64,000 nucleotides of DNA, from NCBI GenBank assembly GCA_016839705.1, contig JAEOTR010000060.1, positions 62,001-126,000 of the forward strand, read 5' to 3'. Each line of letters opens with the position of its first letter. The first letter of the stretch is position 1. Below the pieces are notes generated by a model, which worked only from the letters and a program-made list of their open reading frames with translations, searched no databases and had not been told where the DNA came from. Both the position numbers and the translations under genes were made by a program. The stretch comes from Promethearchaeota archaeon. Its GTDB lineage: Archaea > Asgardarchaeota > Lokiarchaeia > Sigyniarchaeales > SOKP01. This document shows, piece by piece, positions 18,488-28,464 of this stretch.

Positions 18488-21400
18488 ATGCGAAAGAGAA
18501 CCCAATTAGTTGGATTTGAATACGGTTATTGGAAACATGTTCAATACTGTGCTGAATTTATTGATAATGCACTTGATGCAATAGAAAGCTTCCAATGGAA
18601 AGAATTAAGAAAACCAGATTCAAAAGTTAAATTTTCTCTTGACCAAGAACTATTTTTGGAGAAGTTCTCGATTGTAGAAGCTGCAAAAGAGGAAAAAAGG
18701 ACTCAACACTTAAATAATGAGGCAAAACATACTCTAATGCGAGAATTAGGGATAGAAACATCTAAATCAGAGCAAAATTCTGTTTTGAATTTAGAAGTAA
18801 AAGATGAGGAATCTGGGGAGATTATTGACAAAGAAGAATTAGAAGTGGAAGAAGAAGTAAAAAGGATTATTGATGACATGCAAGAAATCATTAAACCCGT
18901 AGAAAATATAATTGACGTGGAACCGATAGTTATTGTTCGAATTAGAGAATATGAAGCACCATCATTTTTAACGTCTGAAATAAGTCAAAAAAATGTTATG
19001 AGCTTTATTTTTGAGATATTTGATAATGGAACTGGAATGTCGAAAATTGATTTAAGAAAATTTGGGAAATATCTTGCTTCATCAAAATCACTGGAATTAA
19101 AACAAACAAGAGGTAGTCAAGGTTTTGGATCTCCAAGCGCCTTTAGCGATGCACAAAACACAACTGGAAAGCCAATTGTAGCTGTTTCGAAGTCTGCGGA
19201 AAATGTTTATGCCACCGTTAGTGAATTTTTTACTACCTCTAAAAATGAGAAGAAATATTTAATTCACCCATCCGATATAGATAGTCCATTTTTACATGGA
19301 ACATACATTAAATTAAATTATTTAAATGTTAAATATGTTAGAGGGTATGTTGAGAAGTATATTGAAGAAACCGCCTTTATGAACCCTCATATTACTGTTA
19401 TTTATATTGATCCATACGGAAAAGAAAAAATTTATCGCCGATTGGCGTCTTATTTTCCAAACGAGCCTAGATATGCAAAACCTCATCCCTCATCGGTTAA
19501 TATTGGTGATCTCCAGGATTTAATCTCAAAATCTGAAAACAAATCAATCTCAGCATTCTTAAAAGAAAATTTTGTAAGGATTACGTCAAAAACAGCTAAG
19601 GAAATTATTGATCTAGCTGAAAAAAACCTTCAGGATAAATTTAATCTTTTGATTCTTAAAGAGGGATTTGTTAATAAGATTCAAAAAAAAGGAGAAAAAA
19701 TCCAGTTTTTAAAATTTGAAAAAAGAGTGTTTGGGCGTTCAACTAAACCAAGAGATAAACTAATAATTTATGAACTTAATTCTGAGGAACTTATTGAAAA
19801 TTATTGGAATATAATACAAAAGTACATAAAAATTGATAAGGATCAAGAAAAAATCAATAAAGAAATCAAAAAAGTCAATATACGAATAGAACAAGTTGAA
19901 ACTCAAAAGGATAAAAAGAATCTGGAAAAGGAACTAAAAGTATTATTTAAAAAAATTGATGAAATTAAATCTGGAAAGGAAAAAATTAAACTAGAATTGG
20001 ATAATTTATTTAAAACGAATAAATCGGGATTAATTGAATTAAAAAAACTCACAAATCGAAGTGATTTTGAAGATTTAATAAGAGAAGTAGATTTATCTAA
20101 AGCGAAACCAAGCGATATTACAAAAGAGCAATTTAATTCACTTTTCTTTGCATTTAAATCAATTAAATACATGGCACCGCCAACCGATACGGCCATTCCT
20201 GTTGGAGAATTGATTTTGGAAAATACTTTAATAAAAGAAATCGGGCTTAAAATATCCGTAGATATTGATAATTTTGATATACCAATAGAAAATATTAATA
20301 AAACTATTGATATTATATCTGAAGAGAAGAAAAAAATTTTAAATGATGAAGATTCCAAGAGGGATTCTGAAACTAGTAAAAGTATTACTGTTCAATCAGA
20401 AGAAATCATTAATCTTAATTCTGACATATTAAGAGATGTTAATATAATCGATGAGAGGATAGAAGATCAACAGATAAAACAAATATTCGAAGATCTTATA
20501 GGAATTTCTGAAGTTGAATCAGTTGATAATTATGGGGATGTATTTGAATATTTTATTGAAAATTATACAAAAGATGATGATTTTGTCTCAGCAGAGACAA
20601 GAACACCTACTAGTGGAAAGGGATTAGCATATGTTGTTGAAGCTGTTTTGGCTTACTCAAGAAATATTGAAGTTCCAAAACGTTCAAGAGATGTATTGTC
20701 TAGATTTGTGAATAGAACACCCAAGTTAAGAGATAGTGCTGATTGTGCAATCACAAAAGCAGTTCAATCAGTAAACTGGAAAAATTACAATCTTGAGAGC
20801 TATGATAATGGTTTACCAAAAGGTCCTATAAAATTACTCGTAAACGTTTCTGGGCCATTTGTACATTTAATGTTTAAATCTCAATCAAAAAATGCTTTAG
20901 CTGATGATGAAGATTTAATAAAAGAAATGAAATATTGCCTCGAGGCAATAGGAAGAAGACTTCGAGTTTACATTAATCGAAAAGCGAATATTCATAGAAG
21001 TGAAAAGAGATCTAGTTTAATCGAAAAGTATATCCCCCGGTTCGCTGAAACCGTGTATAATATCGCCTCTAAGGGAGAGAGTAAATTTAAAGCAAGGCTT
21101 GATCTTAAAGAAATTGAAACATTAATGAGGGAGGCAATTGGGAAGAAATATATTCCACCTATTAAAAGAGATTTGAAACCCGAAAAACCTGAAATAGAAG
21201 AAGTTAAAGAGATACAAGAAGTTAAAGAAAAAGAAAAAGTACCAGAAGAAACAAAAATAATAGAGAAAGAAAAACCAGCAGAAAAAGAACAAATCTCTAA
21301 AATAGAAAAACGAGAACCCTTGATAGATGTAAAAAAAGAAGTTAAAACCCAAATTTCAAAACCGACAATTAAAAAAGCACCCAAAAAACCTATCACAAAA

Positions 21401-21634
21401 CCACCAGCTTCAAAACCAACATCTACTCAAATGACTCTACCAGTTATAACTACTGATGCGATTTTAAAAGTTTTATCCAATGATTGGCAAACAATTAAGC
21501 ATCTGATTTTTAAACTAAAAATTAAAGATATGATGGATGCAAGATATCTCCAACTGAAACTCAAAGAATTAGAACGTAAAGGAGAAGTGTTAGTAGAACT
21601 AAAAATGGGAAGAAAGCATTGGAAATTGAAATAG
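18488..21634 (+). CDS. top6B: DNA topoisomerase VI subunit B, enlarged; true N-terminus lies upstream of this start
   Basis: ATPase subunit of the type IIB topoisomerase. GHKL motifs: EFIDNALDA (N box), FDNGTGMS, and RGSQGFGSPSAFSDAQNTTGKP (lid). The transducer has YMAPPTDTAIPVGE and RFVNRTPKLRDSADCAITKAV, and a C-terminal winged helix follows a Pro/Lys/Glu-rich linker. At 1048 residues it is far larger than the usual 500-650, with an about 90-residue insert after the N box and a coiled-coil insert near 440-500. Conserved-looking coding sequence (SSKEEGKIKQGTIAEY) precedes this ATG in frame with no ATG/GTG/TTG. The ATG at 18406 encodes MSKKVKE in the +1-shifted frame, so an indel or unusual start is likely. 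top6A follows. Confidence 0.93.
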   Translation: MRKRTQLVGFEYGYWKHVQYCAEFIDNALDAIESFQWKELRKPDSKVKFSLDQELFLEKFSIVEAAKEEKRTQHLNNEAKHTLMRELGIETSKSEQNSVLNLEVKDEESGEIIDKEELEVEEEVKRIIDDMQEIIKPVENIIDVEPIVIVRIREYEAPSFLTSEISQKNVMSFIFEIFDNGTGMSKIDLRKFGKYLASSKSLELKQTRGSQGFGSPSAFSDAQNTTGKPIVAVSKSAENVYATVSEFFTTSKNEKKYLIHPSDIDSPFLHGTYIKLNYLNVKYVRGYVEKYIEETAFMNPHITVIYIDPYGKEKIYRRLASYFPNEPRYAKPHPSSVNIGDLQDLISKSENKSISAFLKENFVRITSKTAKEIIDLAEKNLQDKFNLLILKEGFVNKIQKKGEKIQFLKFEKRVFGRSTKPRDKLIIYELNSEELIENYWNIIQKYIKIDKDQEKINKEIKKVNIRIEQVETQKDKKNLEKELKVLFKKIDEIKSGKEKIKLELDNLFKTNKSGLIELKKLTNRSDFEDLIREVDLSKAKPSDITKEQFNSLFFAFKSIKYMAPPTDTAIPVGELILENTLIKEIGLKISVDIDNFDIPIENINKTIDIISEEKKKILNDEDSKRDSETSKSITVQSEEIINLNSDILRDVNIIDERIEDQQIKQIFEDLIGISEVESVDNYGDVFEYFIENYTKDDDFVSAETRTPTSGKGLAYVVEAVLAYSRNIEVPKRSRDVLSRFVNRTPKLRDSADCAITKAVQSVNWKNYNLESYDNGLPKGPIKLLVNVSGPFVHLMFKSQSKNALADDEDLIKEMKYCLEAIGRRLRVYINRKANIHRSEKRSSLIEKYIPRFAETVYNIASKGESKFKARLDLKEIETLMREAIGKKYIPPIKRDLKPEKPEIEEVKEIQEVKEKEKVPEETKIIEKEKPAEKEQISKIEKREPLIDVKKEVKTQISKPTIKKAPKKPITKPPASKPTSTQMTLPVITTDAILKVLSNDWQTIKHLIFKLKIKDMMDARYLQLKLKELERKGEVLVELKMGRKHWKLK

Positions 21635-21647
21635 GGTGAACAATTTA

Positions 21648-22835
21648 ATGGCAAAAAAGCAAAATAGTAAAGAATTAGACTTACGGGCAGCAAAGGAACT
21701 TTATATTGAATATTTAGAAAAGGGAAGAGTAAAAAAAGATATCACTCTTCCTCCTGAAACTGTAAAAATTGATGATCTTAATAGGAGAGAAACTCTCAAC
21801 AGATTATATAAATTGGTTGACGATGTTCTTGAAAAAATTTATAATACTGGAAGACCTTCAATCGAGTTACCTTCTAGATCAGGAGCGAATATAATATGGG
21901 ATGAAGAAAATGATTTGTTACTCCTTGGTAGACAAATTATGGAAAAACAATTCCATACTTTAACAAGCGTTGCGGACATAACAAGATTAATGCGTGTACT
22001 AGAAGTTGTAAATGAATTACTTAATGAAGATATTCATGCTACAAAAAGGGAGGTTTTCTATACTGATGTAAATTTATTTCAAGAACAAAAAAATAGCGAT
22101 AAAAGTATTGAAGATGTAGCAACAATGCTATATACAACAAGAAACTCTACCCATATAGTAGCGGCTCCAAAAGGTACTTGTGTAGGTAGATTAAGAATTC
22201 GGGATAGAAATGATATAATCGACTTAGAAGGACTGGGGAGTGGAGGATGGACAATCTCACCAATGTTAGACAACATTGATATAATTGAATCAGACGCAGA
22301 ATTCATACTTGTAATAGAGAAAGATGCAGCAATGATGCGTTTAGCAGAAGCAAGATTTTGGAGGAAATATCCTTGTATACTCTTAACAGCTCAAGGAGTT
22401 GGAAATGTAGCCGTTCGAATGTTTTTAAAAAGGTTAAGTAAAGAATTAAACCTTCCAGTATTCAGTTTAGTTGATAGTGATCCCTATGGTCATTACATTC
22501 ATTCAGTCTATTTGAGGGGATCTAAAAGATTGAGTTATGAATCTCCATTTCTTGCAACCCCAAATATAAAACTATTAGGAGTGTTAACGAGAGATTTAGA
22601 TGAGTATAAAATTCCTCAAGAAGTGAGGATAAAAATGAATAAACAGGATGAAAAACGTACTAAAGATTTGCTAAGCGAGGATTTTGTCAAGAAGAATAGA
22701 GCTTGGGAAACTGATCTTAAACTTGCACTTAAACTTAAAATAAAAGCAGAAATACAAGCATTTGCTTCTCATGGATTTAAATTTTTAACTGACAGGTACC
22801 TACCTGAAAAACTTACAACAGGTGATTGGATATAA
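21648..22835 (+). CDS. top6A: DNA topoisomerase VI subunit A (Spo11-like)
   Basis: DNA-cleaving subunit. The catalytic tyrosine lies in TKREVFYTDVNLF; the Toprim metal site is VIEKDAAMMRL and LVDSDPYGHYI, matching Spo11/Top6A. ATG at 21648 is chosen because a good Shine-Dalgarno (GGGTGA, 21634-21639) sits 8 bp before it; the GTG at 21636 is inside that site. It follows top6B by 13 bp, as is common for the heterotetramer genes, and its last codons overlap the next small gene by about 10 bp. Confidence 0.95.
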   Translation: MAKKQNSKELDLRAAKELYIEYLEKGRVKKDITLPPETVKIDDLNRRETLNRLYKLVDDVLEKIYNTGRPSIELPSRSGANIIWDEENDLLLLGRQIMEKQFHTLTSVADITRLMRVLEVVNELLNEDIHATKREVFYTDVNLFQEQKNSDKSIEDVATMLYTTRNSTHIVAAPKGTCVGRLRIRDRNDIIDLEGLGSGGWTISPMLDNIDIIESDAEFILVIEKDAAMMRLAEARFWRKYPCILLTAQGVGNVAVRMFLKRLSKELNLPVFSLVDSDPYGHYIHSVYLRGSKRLSYESPFLATPNIKLLGVLTRDLDEYKIPQEVRIKMNKQDEKRTKDLLSEDFVKKNRAWETDLKLALKLKIKAEIQAFASHGFKFLTDRYLPEKLTTGDWI

Positions 22836-23344
22836 AGGTTTTTAAATTGAAAAATGGTGGAGTAGTACAATTAGCTGATAAGGAAAAAATGCAAGAATGG
22901 CCAATTGAATTACCGTTACTTTTTATTGAATATATAAAAAGTAAACAAATAGATAGTTATGGGAGTGCGAAAAGGGAGGTTGAGAAATATCTCGATGAAA
23001 TTTTAAAAGACGTTGCCATTCCTAGATTAATAGCTGTTTTGAGGGGAGATGATAATGAAGAAATTGTATTAGCTTTAACTCGTATTGAAGAAATTTCAAG
23101 AAAAAATGTAGACATGGCTAAACCAATAAGCAAATATCTTGGCGATCTCTTAAAGAAAAATGATAAAAATATAGTAAAACTAGCCAAAACTATTTCAGAC
23201 AATTTTGCTAAAGCAGAAAGAAAAGAAGAATTGGCGAAAAAAAGGAAAATAATGCGCGATAAAGAGAAACTGTTTTTGGAAGGAAAAATTAATGGGGAAG
23301 AATACGCTAAAGCTAGAAGAGAATATTTAACTTTAAAAGATTAA
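22826..23344 (+). CDS. Small helical protein downstream of top6A, function unknown
   Basis: A 172-residue, all-helical-looking protein with HEAT-like helices in the middle (IPRLIAVLRGDDNEEIVLALTRIEEI, in two parts) and a highly charged C-terminal helix (KKRKIMRDKEKLFLEGKI). The TTG start at 22826 overlaps the end of top6A by 10 bp, suggesting coupled translation and a product made together with topoisomerase VI; TTG at 22847 is an alternative. No family was recognised. Confidence 0.7.
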   Translation: MDIKVFKLKNGGVVQLADKEKMQEWPIELPLLFIEYIKSKQIDSYGSAKREVEKYLDEILKDVAIPRLIAVLRGDDNEEIVLALTRIEEISRKNVDMAKPISKYLGDLLKKNDKNIVKLAKTISDNFAKAERKEELAKKRKIMRDKEKLFLEGKINGEEYAKARREYLTLKD

Positions 23345-23355
23345 TTTTAATTCTT

Positions 23356-24036
23356 ATGAACGGGGAATTTGATAAGGATAATTTTTATCAGTTTATATTT
23401 AAAAACAAAATAATTGGATTTTTTGAAGAACCGATTAAATTAAAATCTGGTAGACTCTCATATTGGTATGTAAATTGGAGAAATATATCAGAAGATGTAT
23501 TCTTACTCGATAAGTTATGTGATTACATCTTACAGTTTATCAATCATCTAGATTTATCCCCAGATTGTTTTTATGGGGTACCAGAGGGTGCTACTAAATT
23601 GGGTATAATTACGCAATTTAAATGGGCTAAAAGTCAGGAACATTATAACTCTGGAAGATTTAGATTATCAATGGGAAGAGGGAGACCAAAAGAACATGGG
23701 GATCCAAAAGACAGGTACTTTCTTGGTCAACCACAGGGAAAAGTAATAATTTTAGAGGATGTCATTACCACAGGTACATCTTTAATTGATAGTATTAAAA
23801 AATTAAAAGAATTAAATATAAATGTAATAGCTGCTATTGGTTTAACAAATCGAAACGAGTTGCGAAATGACGGTAAAAGTGTTGAAGAGGTCATTCTAAA
23901 AGTAGGTGTTAAGTTCTATACAATGAGCAATGCAATAGATCTCTTACCAGCTCTTAAACCAAATAAAAATATTGCTTCAAAAATTGAAGCCTACTTTAAG
24001 AAGTATGGGACTAAAGATATCAAAATGTCCTATTGA
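23356..24036 (+). CDS. pyrE: Orotate phosphoribosyltransferase-like protein
   Basis: Type I phosphoribosyltransferase. The PRPP-binding loop is VIILEDVITTGTSL (about residues 130-143), and the N-terminal hood has LKSGRLSYWYVNWRNI, close to the LKSGR.S..Y motif of orotate phosphoribosyltransferases, which make OMP in pyrimidine synthesis. Length of 226 fits. It starts 11 bp after the small helical gene and is the last gene of the top6B-top6A operon; other pyrimidine genes are not nearby, so regulation with DNA topology genes is only positional. Confidence 0.85.
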   Translation: MNGEFDKDNFYQFIFKNKIIGFFEEPIKLKSGRLSYWYVNWRNISEDVFLLDKLCDYILQFINHLDLSPDCFYGVPEGATKLGIITQFKWAKSQEHYNSGRFRLSMGRGRPKEHGDPKDRYFLGQPQGKVIILEDVITTGTSLIDSIKKLKELNINVIAAIGLTNRNELRNDGKSVEEVILKVGVKFYTMSNAIDLLPALKPNKNIASKIEAYFKKYGTKDIKMSY

Positions 24037-24071
24037 TTTAAAGGATTAAAGATCTAAAAGGATACTTATTC

Positions 24072-24644
24072 TTATTCACTATTTATAAAAAAATCTCTCC
24101 AATTTTTAATAATTTTAAAAAATATGTCAAATAATAACTTCTCGGATATCGTAAGTCGTCTTTCATCATCTAAAGATAATTCTGTTTTTGCTAATTTTAA
24201 TAACTTAAATAGTCGATTATCAACTATACTTGTTGAATAAGAATTATACCTATCTAAATTAATTTGAGGTATATTCTTGTTTTTAATATCATTCTTCATG
24301 AATTGCTTGAATACTTTAATCTTATTCAAGAAAAAGTTATCCTCAGTTTGGATTAATTTCTGATCATCTCTTTCACTTATAGCATACCTCTGCACGTCAA
24401 CATTATCACATTTTTCAGATTGGCTAATTTCTAAAACTTCATTAATAATAAAGGGAATTGCAGAAAACAACTTAATCTTATATTTTTTTCCCTTCTCATA
24501 AGGCCCAAAAGATTCACCTAACAATGTAAATCCATCATAACTCTTTACACATTCAGTAGTAATTTTTTCATTTTTAAACATAAAATTTATTCTTTTAAGG
24601 GAATAGGTTAACTGTCCTCCTAGGTCTTCCATTATTTTTCTCAC
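24072..24644 (-). CDS. gins23: GINS complex subunit, Gins23-like
   Basis: Probably the archaeal Psf2/Psf3-type GINS subunit that links the MCM helicase to the replisome. A small beta domain comes first (FTLLGESFGPYEKGKKYKI, then IPFIINEVLEI), followed by the helical A domain (VDNRLFKLLKLAKTE, RLTISEKLLFDIFFKIIKNW). The beta-before-alpha order is that of Gins23 rather than Gins51. Length of 190 fits. The mcm gene lies one gene away, and gins23-mcm neighbourhoods are common in archaea. Start is GTG at 24644, about 30 bp from a TATA element (24667-24680); ATG at 24632 is the alternative. The call is by pattern and context. Confidence 0.6.
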   Translation of the reverse strand: MRKIMEDLGGQLTYSLKRINFMFKNEKITTECVKSYDGFTLLGESFGPYEKGKKYKIKLFSAIPFIINEVLEISQSEKCDNVDVQRYAISERDDQKLIQTEDNFFLNKIKVFKQFMKNDIKNKNIPQINLDRYNSYSTSIVDNRLFKLLKLAKTELSLDDERRLTISEKLLFDIFFKIIKNWRDFFINSE

Positions 24645-24739
24645 CAGATTTATTAAACTATAAAAACTTTATATATTATACAAACGTACTACAAGAGAAA
24701 TAAACTTAATATTAATTTATTAATATTTTAAAAAAGTTT

Positions 24740-27700
24740 GTGAAGATTTTGATTATAGAAATTATCCTACTAATAATTTTCCTAATATTTTTCGCAATTG
24801 GATTCTATATTATTTATAGACAAGTTGCTCTAGTAAAAAAAGGGGAATTCAGTAACAAAGATCGGCTTCAGTGTGTTATTTACGGTTTCATTTTTAGTTT
24901 AGCTATAATGGTAGTCATCGCTGTAGCATTTATTTTTGCTGTAGAATTATGGGGTACAACACCCATAGAAGTTAATCCTTTGATTTTGCTAATACCTTTT
25001 GTTTTTAGTTTAATATATATCTCATTCTATCCTCTTATAGATTTTCTTTTTATTGCTTTGAGTAAAGAATCCGACGAAGGATTAACTCCATTTCACAAAT
25101 TCATTAGTATTAAAATAATTAATAGACTCGAAAAGACACCATTGAAAATATTGATCGCTATTACTTTTTATGTTTTTGTATTCTTTCTGCCACCTTTTCT
25201 CCTATCTATTATTGGTTTACCTTTTATAATGATTTGGGTAACTTGGGTGTTATTTTATCCTTTAATGATTTTAACTTTCTATGGCTCAAAAGGATATATT
25301 GCAGGAATATCAAATGCTTTTTATCACATCCCAAATATAAATAGATCAATATTTATTAATTTTGAAGATCCGAAAAGAGGAGTAAAACAATTTCTTTCAG
25401 ATCCCGGTCCTTATATTATTTTAGGATTAATGATATTCGTGTTTGTATGGGCATGGATTTCCCTCTTTCAGACAATTGCCTTTTTTTTTACCGGGAAATT
25501 AGCTATTTCAACAATGTCTTCCTATTTTGTTTTTGTAACATTAATATTCGGAATACTGGGATATTTTACTCGTTTTTGGGGGAGAAAAATAAAATATCGC
25601 GGAATAGATATTTACTTTGCAGCCTACCTTATGGCTTCGATTGTTATTAATGTGCTTGTTAACTTTTTGATTGTCAATCGTGAAAACTTATCTGAGGCTT
25701 TTAGCATATGGATTGTAACAAGCCAAATAGTTCCCAACTATTTAAAATTTGCATTCGCAGCGGTAATTGAAGAAATTGTATTAATAATTTTTACATCTTA
25801 TTTCTTTTTAGCAAGAAATAATAAATTTCTAAAAAATATTCGATATTCCAAAATTACAGAATGTGGTCAAACATTTGATCCAATTCCTTTGTTTAATTTT
25901 ATAAAAAACCGTGATCCTGACATAAGGAAACATGCAGAAGATACTTTGTTTTTTATGTTTGAAAGAATTCCTCTTAAACCTGAAATAGATCTTAATAATT
26001 GGAAATATAGAAATGCAATAATGGATGGTTTGTGTGATCAAAATCCCAAATCAAAAAGAATTTGTTATAAGATTTTAGTTCAATTAGAAGAAGATGTTCC
26101 AGAAATAACCTTACCTTGGATAATCGAATCACTTAATTCCCCGAATTATGATAGAAATATTCCCATCCTAAAATCCCTTCTAGAGATAAAAATCGACGTT
26201 CTTGATGAATTACCATATTATCTATATATAAATCTATTGAATGACGCAGATTGGAGAATAAAATTGTTGGGATTGAAATTATTAACACGTTTATTAAAAA
26301 AAAATAGTGCAATTGCTTCAAAAATAAATTTTGATAACTTAGTAAATGACCCTAATTATCAAATTCAGGTAGAACTCCTTAATATCTTTTCAGAAATTCC
26401 TCGTAAACTCCCTGAAGAGATAATTTTGGAGAAAATATTTCATAGCAATAAAGAAATAAGTGCTGCGGCTATAAAAAACTTGAAATTTCTAAAAAATATT
26501 GATTTTAATAGTAAATTTGTATCAAAAATCATTCATTTAATGGAAGATCCATCAAGTTTAGTAAGAGCTTCAATTTTTGAAATTTTGGGAAGGATAGGGA
26601 ATTTTAAGAAAAGTAAAATTCCAATCTTGCCTCTCCTCGAGGGATTGATTGATCTTGATGAGAATGTGAGAAAATCCGCAGCAAATGCACTAGAAAAATA
26701 TTATAATGAAGAACCTAAATTGTTAGATTTAGATGGCATTATAAGTAAAATTGACCCAAACAATGTTGAAATATTAAATAGTATATTATCTTTACTGGGG
26801 AGATTATGGGAAAAAAATCCCGAAAAAATCTTAACAACATTACTAGTTTTTATAAAATTCGAAAATACTCAATTAAAACAACTTATCTCAGATATTTTAA
26901 TAGAGAAATATAAAGAATATCCAGATTTAATACTTCAAAATTTAATAAAAATTCCTGATGACTCTGGATATATAACAAAAGGGATTGTTGCTAAAACACT
27001 TATCAATATTGGTAAAAATGATCCAAAGAATATTATTCAGAAATTAATACTTTTTCTTGAAAATGAGAATAATGAGATTAAACTCAATTCAATTATTTCT
27101 TTAGATGGATTAGTAGAAGAATTTCAGGATGGTCTTAATGTTAAACCTATTATTAATTTAATCCAAAGTAATGAAAGCAATCAAATAAAAAAGGAAGCTT
27201 CGAAACTTACTTCAAGAATTGCTAATAAAGATCCCAGACTGATACAACCATTAATACCTGAACTTATTAATTCATTAACTGAACAGGAATCATCTGTAAG
27301 AATCGTTCTGTTTAAATCAATATTAGAGATCTCAAAATCTTCACCTGATATAATCCCGATTCAGACAATTTCTAATTTCCTTTCAGATTCTGATTCATTC
27401 ATACGTGAAATAAGTACAAAAATACTAGGTAATATAGGATATAAAAGACCTATGATTGTAGCCGATAATATTATTAAGATTGCGTTAGTAGATGAGGATT
27501 GGATTGTTAGGGAGGCAGCGGTTTCGAGTCTGGGAGCTATTATTGATCATTTAGAAGATAAGAAAAGAATTATTGAAAAACTCACAGTCTTACTCGATGG
27601 TGAACAGGGTTGGGTTAGGCGATCAGCTCTTATGATATTATCAAAAATTGAGGAAGTAGATGAAACTTATGTACCTTTCAATAAACTTCTAAATTGTTTA

Positions 27701-28078
27701 ATTAATGAAGATCCTAAGGTAAGGGAAGCAGCAGTTGGGTTGTTAAAGATTTATAGTAGCAATATTGAAGAAATCTTTGATAACATTGTAGAATTATTAG
27801 GTGATCATGAAAAGGAAGTAAGAACAGGCATAATCAATAGTATAGTAAATATAATACAAGAAGTAGGACTAAACCAAATTTTATCAAAGCTTTTAAAGAA
27901 TTTAAGTGATACAGGATCTATTGAGATTCAGCGTTCGATATCATTGATTTTAGGAAGAACAGCAAAATATGAAAATGAAAAAATAAAGAAACGTGTGATA
28001 TCAGTCTTGAAAATTAGATGTGAGATGAGCCAAGATCCAATAATATGTGGTACCCTTCAACAATTGAAAGAAAGTTAA
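24740..28078 (+). CDS. Polytopic membrane protein with C-terminal HEAT repeats
   Basis: The first about 380 residues contain eight or more hydrophobic segments (for example ILIIEIILLIIFLIFFAIGF at the start), so it is an integral membrane protein. The remaining about 730 residues are a chain of HEAT/armadillo-type helical pairs with typical endings such as DPSSLVRASIFEILGRIG and DPKVREAAVGLLKIY, forming a large cytosolic scaffold. GTG start at 24740. No enzyme motif was found. It lies between gins23 and mcm but on separate transcription signals; its partners are unknown. Membrane anchoring of a long HEAT solenoid suggests a docking or trafficking role, which is inference only. Confidence 0.8.
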   Translation: MKILIIEIILLIIFLIFFAIGFYIIYRQVALVKKGEFSNKDRLQCVIYGFIFSLAIMVVIAVAFIFAVELWGTTPIEVNPLILLIPFVFSLIYISFYPLIDFLFIALSKESDEGLTPFHKFISIKIINRLEKTPLKILIAITFYVFVFFLPPFLLSIIGLPFIMIWVTWVLFYPLMILTFYGSKGYIAGISNAFYHIPNINRSIFINFEDPKRGVKQFLSDPGPYIILGLMIFVFVWAWISLFQTIAFFFTGKLAISTMSSYFVFVTLIFGILGYFTRFWGRKIKYRGIDIYFAAYLMASIVINVLVNFLIVNRENLSEAFSIWIVTSQIVPNYLKFAFAAVIEEIVLIIFTSYFFLARNNKFLKNIRYSKITECGQTFDPIPLFNFIKNRDPDIRKHAEDTLFFMFERIPLKPEIDLNNWKYRNAIMDGLCDQNPKSKRICYKILVQLEEDVPEITLPWIIESLNSPNYDRNIPILKSLLEIKIDVLDELPYYLYINLLNDADWRIKLLGLKLLTRLLKKNSAIASKINFDNLVNDPNYQIQVELLNIFSEIPRKLPEEIILEKIFHSNKEISAAAIKNLKFLKNIDFNSKFVSKIIHLMEDPSSLVRASIFEILGRIGNFKKSKIPILPLLEGLIDLDENVRKSAANALEKYYNEEPKLLDLDGIISKIDPNNVEILNSILSLLGRLWEKNPEKILTTLLVFIKFENTQLKQLISDILIEKYKEYPDLILQNLIKIPDDSGYITKGIVAKTLINIGKNDPKNIIQKLILFLENENNEIKLNSIISLDGLVEEFQDGLNVKPIINLIQSNESNQIKKEASKLTSRIANKDPRLIQPLIPELINSLTEQESSVRIVLFKSILEISKSSPDIIPIQTISNFLSDSDSFIREISTKILGNIGYKRPMIVADNIIKIALVDEDWIVREAAVSSLGAIIDHLEDKKRIIEKLTVLLDGEQGWVRRSALMILSKIEEVDETYVPFNKLLNCLINEDPKVREAAVGLLKIYSSNIEEIFDNIVELLGDHEKEVRTGIINSIVNIIQEVGLNQILSKLLKNLSDTGSIEIQRSISLILGRTAKYENEKIKKRVISVLKIRCEMSQDPIICGTLQQLKES

Positions 28079-28220
28079 GAAATAAGTATAACTACTAAGT
28101 CTATTACTAAATCTTTTCTCTCACTCAATTTTTAAATTTGGAGTTTTATTCACTGTTTAATAACCTATCCCTTAATATTCATCATTAAAATAGCATAAAA
28201 TAAATTATTAAAATATTCGA

Positions 28221-28230
28221 TTTATAAAAA
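28221..28230 (+). promoter_or_regulatory. TATA box upstream of mcm
   Basis: TTTATAAAAA; transcription would begin near 28250, well upstream of the first standard in-frame start (GTG 28465). This supports coding beginning between 28250 and 28300. Confidence 0.5.
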
Positions 28231-28464
28231 TAAGAGTGATTTGACACGACAACCCCACTTTCTAACCCGACAATTCCAATAAATAGAATCCAAAAGTTTG
28301 AAGATTTTTATCGACTGTTTCAAGAAAAACCTGGTGTATATAAATACTTAGACCAAATTAACAATATAACCTCAAAGGGGGGAAATACGTTAATAGTTTT
28401 TTATGAGGATTTATTAGCATTTGATCCCCAGATTGCAGATAAATTAAAAACTGATCCCGAATCG

